64,000 nucleotides of DNA, from contig OW028584.1 of the NCBI GenBank assembly GCA_932294295.1, forward strand, positions 25,405,638 through 25,469,637, in the 5' to 3' direction. Below the pieces are notes generated by a model that made no database searches, was not told where the DNA came from, and saw only the letters and a list, made by a program, of their open reading frames with translations. The position numbers and the translations under genes were made by a program. The stretch is from Alitta virens (Eukaryota; Annelida; Polychaeta; Phyllodocida; Nereididae). Each line of letters starts with the position of its first letter. Within the stretch, counting starts at the first letter, position 1. Positions 57,508-64,000 of this stretch are shown one piece after another.

Positions 57508-57875
57508 AAATGTTTTTGCAACAGTCACTATTCTTTTGTTTATTCTATGTTTTCTATGTTCTTTAGTTTATTCTATGTACTATGTTCTAGACAGTTTATC
57601 TTAGTTACCTATTATATGGAAACTATTTCAATGCAGACATTTATCATGTGATTTGATAAACTGACATTTTGAAATCCTGGACAATGAGGCCTATAACCCT
57701 CATGTAATTTAGCAAAATGTTAAAAATTTTGGATGGCGCAGTAAACCTGGTGCTAGGACAGGTACTATGAGACTGTTTTTTTTAATATATTATTATTTTA
57801 TTTTTATTTTTCAGTATTATGATATTCAGTATTATGAGATGTGTTCACCGTGATGCTATAGTATAGAAAATGAGA

Positions 57876-58010
57876 TACCGTAATCTTGGGTGATAAGGGA
57901 CGATGGGGTGACAAAGGACACAAACCCAGAAAGTTATTAATGACGTCATAAACTTTCTGGGTTTGTGTCCTTTGTCACCCAATTGTCCCTTATCACCCCA
58001 GATTACGGTA
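57876..58010. mobile_element. Foldback MITE with TA ends, 135 bp
   Basis: A near-perfect palindrome running from TACCGTAATCT to AGATTACGGTA, with arms of about 60 bases. It fits a Tc1/mariner-type MITE. Confidence 0.85.
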
Positions 58011-58043
58011 TATAATATTTGGATTAGTAGTTCTGGAAGTAGT

Positions 58044-58232
58044 GGTGGGTGGGTGGATTTAGGGCTTTACGTCCTGTATTTCTGCACCAGTTGGGCTAAT
58101 TAGGACTGGCAGAGACCATGGCAATGAGACGAAGGAGGAAACAGCCATCCAACTTAGGCACGACCGGGAATCAAACCCAGGACCCAGCGGTTGGAAGCCA
58201 AGAGCGCTACCTCTGAGCTAGGCCCCCGCCCA
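58044..58232 (-). mobile_element. tRNA-derived SINE, copy 5
   Basis: Full-length copy. Perfect 13-bp target duplications (ttctggaagtagt) lie at 58031-58043 and 58233-58245. Confidence 0.92.
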
Positions 58233-58658
58233 TTCTGGAAGTAGTATTTAGTTAGTACCTATATTCAATATATGTAATTTTTATGTCTGTATTAACAATG
58301 TATTGTGCATTCAATGGGAACTGTACACACAGGTGTTAATTGTATGTAACACAACTTTTTTTAATTAGGTGATTTTATGACATGTAATAGAGCAGAAGTA
58401 ACAAGTATGTATGAAAAACATGCTATGTAAGTGTTTGCTAGGGATTTTAGGTGACCCCTGTGACGTAGGGGGGTAATAATCTGCCATGGCGGTCGGCTCA
58501 GGAATTTCCCCAGCACCCCTCAACTTCACACTCTACTTACACATGGTTACAATAAACAGATAAACATAAAAGTGGGTGAAAATGACTCAAGATATATTAG
58601 ACAACATTTTAGAATGAAAATTTGCAGAGTGATATTTTTCACCGGACGGCACCTTTAA

Positions 58659-59484
58659 ACTAGCTGGTGGTAATTAATTGTACATATATTTTCAAATATA
58701 AGAGTTTTGGTCATGTTACCCTAGAGAATATAAATCATTTTATGAGGGCATCTATCAAGTAATTCTTTAGAAATTGAGGGTTCCACAATCAAATTGTTTA
58801 TCTGCTCGTCTCTCAGCTTTTGCACAAGAGACGAGAACATTGTCAAGATGATACTAGCGTTGTCCTGTGCTTTTAACAAAGTGTACATATTGTATATATA
58901 CCTTAATCAGCTTATCTTGCAATACACATGCAGGCGTGAGGCGTCACGTCAATGTGCAACTTGCAAACTGTTTATCCAAGGGTTTAGTCAGAACGGCCAT
59001 GTTTCCGGAACGGCCATAAAATAAACGGCCACATGATTGTCCTATGTATATATTGACAACAATGACCAATAATGTTGACTACATCAGTGATGTTAGTGTA
59101 TATATGATTAAGTAAACAGCTTTTTGCATTTAGGCCTAATTGTTAACAATAATATAAATACAATTTTATTATTTATCATAGATTAGCCTCCACATACATT
59201 GGAATTTACTATTATTTATTTGAAGTTCGGTATATGTTCCTGTTGTTAATTTTTAATATATTATTATATTAAAATCTTTATCTCTCCCTTAGACCGAATT
59301 AAAATAAAATAAATTATTATATACATATATGGTAGTATAATATTTTGCTTAAAATCTTGCAGTTCCTAAATTAAAATTCTCTGGGGAGTCAATCAAACTT
59401 GAACAACAAATCTCCTGTCTCCCATTTGTCAATTGATAATTTAATCCAATTGCAATGGTAAGAAATGTCCTCTTCAATATTGCC
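58659..59484. other. Intergenic, nothing recognised
   Basis: Short CGGCCAT words near 58993-59030 echo the CGGCTACA repeats. No gene was seen. Confidence 0.35.
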
Positions 59485-59894
59485 AGTAGTATTTTTTTTT
59501 TTTTTTGGCTCAGATTAGAGTTTTCCCATTATTCAATAGGAGCTTCATTGTTGGTTTTCCTTAATTCACAGGATATTTGCTTCCCAACTCTTCTACCCCT
59601 TTTGTGTCCCCCATCAGTCGGGAGAGGAAAATCTCATCCCATTCGAGGCTGGACACTAGGGCAGTTGCTCTAAGTACTTACTCTATAGCTTCTTCATCGC
59701 CCCTTGGGTGTTTTGTTGTGCATCTTTAAATTTATGATAGTGCGAGTTAGTTAGTAATTTTATAAGTATGTAAGAATCACCCAAGGTTTTTGGTTTTTGC
59801 TCATTTAGTTGTTTATATTTATTTTTACAATAATTGTATGTGAAAGATATTTTTGTGATGTAATATCTTTTGTATGTATATTTTCCTTTTAACA

Positions 59895-60013
59895 GAGCAC
59901 ATTTTAATATGTTTACTCTTTTTACTATGTCCAGAGTGCATTTTAGTATGTTCACTCGACAAAAACCTTTTATTATTTTATTTACCTCAGAGTACATTTT
60001 ATTATGTTTACTC
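59895..60013 (-). repeat. Three copies of the 24-nt imperfect palindrome in the LINE 3' UTR
   Basis: Copies lie at 59895-59918, 59934-59957 and 59990-60013, each 24 bases, with plus-strand form GAG(T/C)(A/G)CATTTTA then (T/A/G)TATGTT(T/C)ACTC. A partial fourth follows near 60033. Confidence 0.75.
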
Positions 60014-60106
60014 TGTATACTCGGGTACCTTTGGGTACATTTTATTCCTCGTCCGGACTCTTATTGTTTATTCCAAAGGATTTCGGGAATCTTTCTCTTG
60101 ATGTCT

Positions 60107-61342
60107 TTATATATTTGCTTTATATCTGTCTTGGTTGTCCCAGAGAACTCTTATTTCCATCAGGATTTGTCCCAGTTCATTTTGTCCTCGACCTTTCTTG
60201 CCTACAGCCCAAAACTCATCTGTAGTGTCTTCCGACAAACTATGTACTTTGTTCTCCAGAAGGAAGAAACGGAAGGGCGTATCTTGGTCCATTTTAGACA
60301 TGAAGATATATTTCATGATGTCTCTTTTGATGGAATGCCAATGCTGTTGATTGGTAATACATATTCTTCGTGATGCTGATTTGGCCCCTCTTCCGGTTCT
60401 TTCCTTCTGGATCACTCTGCACATAGTAATATCGCCACTGTGGGCTGCCTTTGCATATTGATATGCAGATTCTGATGTTGTGAATTCCTTTCCAAAGATG
60501 GACAAATTGGTATGGGTAAAATTTGAGATGATACTGTTTTCTCCTTTGAAAAAAATTGTTCTATTTAGTACTCTTAGGGCTGGTCTATAATTTAGGTTGG
60601 GTGGCAAAGTGATTATCCCCATACTTACCCTGAATCTGGTCATGTAGGTGATAGTATCCCTTAGGTCCCTGTAGATGATGTTTAGTATTCCTATTGCCAA
60701 CCTCTCTTTTCCACTGGTTGACAGGTGGAGGCCATCTTGCAGGAAGGCATCTTCCACTAATTTCCTTCCTTCCACTGTGTTGCATGTCTCAACTTTGTAT
60801 GGGTTCTTGAAAAGAAACCCCGGGTGCCTTTGTGCTGCCTTTTTCAGTTCTATGTTTATGTACTCTCTAGACTCTGTCCTGGAATTCTGCTTTGAGAGGT
60901 CCCACCCAGTATCCTGTGGCCTAATTCTGATGCCTCGGATTATGATGTAAGTGTAAGGATAATGTCTTCTCATGCCTATACACATAGTTTCCAAGTGGAA
61001 CCTTATGTCGGTGGTGTTTTTACCGACATTGTTTGTTCCTATTAAGATTACTATGGCCTCTGGTACTTTATCTTCCTCTTCCGTTGCCTCAGGATCATGG
61101 CTATACCTTCTTGCCAATTCCTCTATTTTTAAGCCAGAGGTTGCAATTGAGGTGGATCCAGAAACTGGCAGGTGTCTAACCATAGAGTCTCCTTCTATCA
61201 TTATGTTTATTCCATTAAACATTTTGTTCATTTTTGCCAGTGTTGGGTTTTTTACTCCCATGTTGTTTTTCCATTTGAAGACTGAAGTTCTACTTGCCCT
61301 GTTCTTATGCAGGTATTGGGGGCCCTTGCCAACTCGGTCCAT
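60107..61342 (-). CDS. LINE-encoded SGNH hydrolase + NADAR (YbiA-like) protein
   Basis: An intact 411-residue frame starts 133 bases after the RT stop. Residues about 50-220 are an SGNH/GDSL hydrolase: block I IEGDSMVRHL, block III LIGTNNVGKNT and block V DGLHLSTSG with the Asp-x-x-His pair. Residues about 275-400 look like a NADAR/YbiA fold: ISNFTHTNLSIFGKEFTTSE, AYQYAKAAHSGD, DEFWAVG and GQNELGQILMEIR. SGNH domains are known in some LINE ORFs. NADAR proteins act on ADP-ribose-related N-glycosidic bonds. The fusion and its place 3' of RT are unusual. The substrate is unknown; a role against ADP-ribosylation-based host defence is speculation. Confidence 0.8.
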   Translation of the reverse strand: MDRVGKGPQYLHKNRASRTSVFKWKNNMGVKNPTLAKMNKMFNGINIMIEGDSMVRHLPVSGSTSIATSGLKIEELARRYSHDPEATEEEDKVPEAIVILIGTNNVGKNTTDIRFHLETMCIGMRRHYPYTYIIIRGIRIRPQDTGWDLSKQNSRTESREYINIELKKAAQRHPGFLFKNPYKVETCNTVEGRKLVEDAFLQDGLHLSTSGKERLAIGILNIIYRDLRDTITYMTRFRVSMGIITLPPNLNYRPALRVLNRTIFFKGENSIISNFTHTNLSIFGKEFTTSESAYQYAKAAHSGDITMCRVIQKERTGRGAKSASRRICITNQQHWHSIKRDIMKYIFMSKMDQDTPFRFFLLENKVHSLSEDTTDEFWAVGKKGRGQNELGQILMEIRVLWDNQDRYKANI

Positions 61343-61417
61343 TCTTTTGGTGTTATTGCTGCTTTATGAGATGGTAGCTCTGAGGAATGATCAAAAAGAT
61401 GAAAATAGTTGTATTTT

Positions 61418-61441
61418 GAGTACATTTTATTATGTTCACTC
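61418..61441 (-). promoter_or_regulatory. 24-nt imperfect palindrome between the two LINE ORFs
   Basis: It begins GAGT and ends ACTC with CATTTTA-TATG between. It is the same motif as three copies in the LINE 3' region. Placed in the RT-to-SGNH spacer, it could shape translation of the second ORF; that is inference. Confidence 0.5.
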
Positions 61442-61475
61442 AAAACCACTGAAGAGATACCTTTGGGGGACATTA

Positions 61476-63510
61476 CTATATTTTGGCTAGAGTTTTATTG
61501 AAGTAATGAAAGATGGTATTTCTATTGGGTGTACCCCATTTCCCCTTCCATGCTTTTGTTAATTTCATGATGGTATATATGTAGCTTAGAGCTATTCTAT
61601 ATTTATCATTTGGGTATTCTTCATAGAAAAGTTTGTGGGGTTCCAAATTTAGTCCCCACTGCTGGCGTATGTGTCTATGAAGCGGTTGTACTCCCAAGCA
61701 ATTTATAAAGGAATGATCCCGTGACTGTATGAAGGCGAAATCACATAAGGGGCAGTTTTGTGATTTATTAAAGTATTTTATTTTGTTGAAATGGTCCGTA
61801 ATCACTATGTGCATCTGGACCTTATATTTATTACTGAAGGGTCTATGGGCCCACCTACTCCATATTCCTTTCCAGTTAAGGGACTTTAATGTTGTTTCTA
61901 TGGAGTACGGTTGGTATATCAATTTAACGTTCTCCATGTATATTTCCTTAAAGGCCACGGTTTGCCATGCAATGGGTTTATCACATGGTTTTCTATTGAG
62001 ACTATTATACGTGCTTCCAACAGTGGGGACTATCGGGCCTTGTCTGCATTGCTCACTTATCTTGAATTTATTTAGCAGGTTACCACTTAGCTGTTTAAAT
62101 AATATTTTCCATGGATGCTCCTTTGTCGATAAGTAATGGTGAAGCCACATGTAGTGCTGGGATCTACATTTGGTTTGGAAATCTGGCAGATTGAAGCCCC
62201 CATCGGCCACTGGTCTGACCAGTTGCTTATTTGCATATAATATAGGCCTAGCACTTATAAGAAAATTATTTATCAGTTTTTCTATTTTCTTTATGTGAAT
62301 GGCACTGGCAGGTATAATTCTGTTAACATAGGCTGTATTAGATATCACCATGGCATTTATTATGGTTGATTTGCCTAACATAGACATATGTCTATGTCGC
62401 CATTTATTTAAGCTACTTCTAATTTTATTGATAGTACCTTCCCAGTTTATACCCACTCTTTGGGTCTTATTATGATGAAAACATATGCCCAATATTTCTA
62501 TTGGGTCTTGCTTTGTTATCTTTTGCTTCTTTCTATATTGCCCAAAGAGTAGCTTACTGGTTTTTTCTTCATTGCACTTGGCACCTGAGGCTTTTTCATA
62601 GATATTGATTAGCTCACTGCAGATAGCCTCCTCCCTGCTATTGCTTAGAAAAAGGGTAGTGTCATCTGCATAGGCGCATATTTTTACTGTTTTAGTCTTG
62701 TCTAGTCTTATACCTTTTAATCTATTATCATTATTTATTAACCTTAGTATAGGCTCAGAGGATATTATGAATAACATCATGCTGAAGGGGCACCCCTGTC
62801 TAACCGACCTGGTGACCTGTATTTGATCCGTATAACCATATGGGGTTTGAATACATGTTGTGATGTTCGTATACAGCAGTTTGACCCACTTTGTGAAGTT
62901 ATCACCCATGTCTAGTTTATTTAAGATACTGTATAGGTACTGATGCTCAACTCTGTCAAAGGCCTTCTCAAGGTCGAGGACCTTGATAATTCCTCCTATA
63001 TATATTTGGCTATCATCCATCTCTTCATCTCTAGTGATTAAGTCCTCGATCATGCGGAGGTTTTCAAAGATATATCTATCTTTTATAGCACATCCTTGTG
63101 TATTAGATATTATTTTATCCAAGACTTTCGACAGCCGATTCGACAGAGCAGAGCTCAGTAGCTTATAGTCTACATTTAATAGGCTTACAGGCCGCCAGTT
63201 TTTGAGAAGTCTCCTGTCACCTTTCTTATAAAGAAGCTTTATAATCGCTTCCTTCTGAGTTTTAGACATTTCCCCTTCAAGGAAATTATTGTTTACTATC
63301 TCAGTGAGGTCCTCTCCAATGAAATCCCAGGTTTTGATGTAGAATTCCATTGGGAGGCCATCACTCCCTGGAGTTTTGTTGCTCTTCATTTTATCTAGAG
63401 CTAATTTTAGTTCATCTGTACTGATGAATCTATTTAATGATCTCTTTTGTTGCTCACTTATGTCTCCTTCACTTATTTGTTCTAAAAGCCGATTAGTGGA
63501 TTCCTGAATT
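61476..63510 (-). CDS. LINE reverse transcriptase (L1/Tx1-like), 5' truncated
   Basis: The frame stays open to 63938, but the first ~142 codons lie outside the LINE boundary and are host flank. LINE-derived sequence begins about IQESTNRLLEQIS. RT blocks in order are NKTPGSDGLPMEFY, LYKKGDRRLLKNWRPVSLLN, VLDLEKAFDRVEHQYL, RQGCPFSMMLF and the catalytic CAYADDTTLF. A thumb and C-terminal part with CPLCDFAFIQSRDHSFINC (a CCHC-like finger) follows. The pattern is closest to L1/Tx1-type RTs. The stop is TAG 61478-61476. No frameshift was seen, so the insertion is young, but without an endonuclease or 5' promoter it cannot move by itself. Confidence 0.87.
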
Positions 63511-64000
63511 AGTAGTATTGGTTGGTGTGGTAGTACTGTGGCTGTTGCGGTTTGTGGCCGTTCTGACCCTACTCCTTGTAGTACCGCATGCGACCACCAG
63601 GGGCGCGATGGTAAAGGTGAAGGCCACTCTGCATGTAAACAAAGCCACGTGGTCCAAGAATTGAAGCAGATTCTGGCTGGGCCTAACTGTAAAACGGTAA
63701 CGTGGGCCAAACTACCTATGCAAGAAAGTGCATATACCGTAACGGAGTACAGTATAAATAAACTAACTATCTCGTGCCATATTTGTATATATCGTATTGA
63801 ATATCCAATTATTACCGTAGAAGGAATACCCCTTAACAAATTAATATAGAGGGCGTCGTAGTCAAAATCTACCATGATGACACCTAGTGCGTAATAACCA
63901 GAACTTTGTCCAACTGTGCTCGAGCTACAGCTGCTCACAGAAACATTATCTTACCAATCACATTTACAGTATGCCTGGAGTTCCCACGCACAAAACCATT
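63511..64000. other. Flank of the LINE insertion
   Basis: It begins with the target duplication. A minus-strand frame continues the RT frame by chance to 63938, but its sequence is not RT-like. No gene was recognised. Confidence 0.45.

Larger units (their letters stand above)
56201..58654 (+). mobile_element. TTAA-flanked DNA element, 2.45 kb, composite
   Basis: The ends AGGTGCCCTCCAGTGA and, inverted, AGGTGCCGTCCGGTGA are flanked by TTAA at 56197-56200 and 58655-58658. TTAA targets fit the Kolobok or piggyBac superfamilies. No transposase is seen. Nested inside are an acidic ORF, a LINE piece, a TA-flanked hairpin and a SINE. Confidence 0.75.
59494..63510 (-). mobile_element. 5'-truncated LINE, 4.0 kb, with poly(A) tail and 9-bp TSD
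   Basis: AGTAGTATT occurs at 59485-59493 and 63511-63519, bounding the element. On the minus strand it ends in a poly(A) tail (poly-T at about 59494-59507). The 63510 boundary is where RT homology begins, so the endonuclease and any ORF1 are absent. Two long intact frames remain: RT, then SGNH-NADAR. Confidence 0.87.

Noticed and set aside
63511..63938. N-terminal 142 codons of the RT frame
   Set aside because: They lie outside the target duplication of the LINE and show no endonuclease or RT sequence.

Overview
The window is animal nuclear DNA: AT-rich, with spliced genes, long introns and many transposable elements of nearly every class. No gene identifies the species. The mix (Ty3/gypsy with an envelope gene, DIRS-like, several LINE types, Tc1, a TTAA-flanked element, a tRNA-derived SINE and many MITEs) suggests a marine invertebrate such as a cnidarian, lancelet, hemichordate or mollusc. 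That is inference only.

Region 1 (1-12.3 kb) is a Ty3/gypsy-type, retrovirus-like element whose visible frames are all open. It has the end of gag with a CCHC knuckle, a complete pol (protease, RT, RNase H, integrase), a secreted leucine-rich-repeat protein and a furin-cleaved class I-like envelope. Further 3' lie two genes not expected in such an element. One is a spliced antisense gene for a three-finger (Ly6/uPAR-type) membrane protein. The other is a 151-codon sense exon with its own poly(A) signal, inside an intron of the antisense gene. No LTR could be placed, so whether these two belong to the element is open.

Region 2 (12.3-26.9 kb) has no recognisable host gene. It holds a degenerate tandem repeat, an inverted repeat pair, a dead Tc1-like transposon and three hairpin or TIR MITEs.

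Region 3 (26.9-49.7 kb) holds two paralogous multi-exon genes arranged tail to tail. Both have a PD-(D/E)XK nuclease-like signature, and an intron splits that signature at the same codon in each. The minus-strand copy keeps D...E-x-K; the plus-strand copy has Q in place of E. Their introns carry SINEs, LINE relics and a 4.9-kb TIR transposon. That transposon holds a 1083-bp tandem duplication built of ~255-bp units and a small three-exon gene of its own.

Region 4 (50.2-58.7 kb) is repeat-packed: a 36-bp minisatellite, a decayed DIRS/Ngaro-like retroelement, a 509-bp TIR element, an element flanked by TAG, and a TTAA-flanked element carrying nested MITE, SINE and LINE pieces.

Region 5 (59.5-63.5 kb) is a 5'-truncated LINE with a poly(A) tail and a 9-bp target duplication. 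It encodes an RT and, downstream, a separate SGNH hydrolase-NADAR protein. A 24-nt imperfect palindrome recurs between its ORFs and in its 3' UTR.
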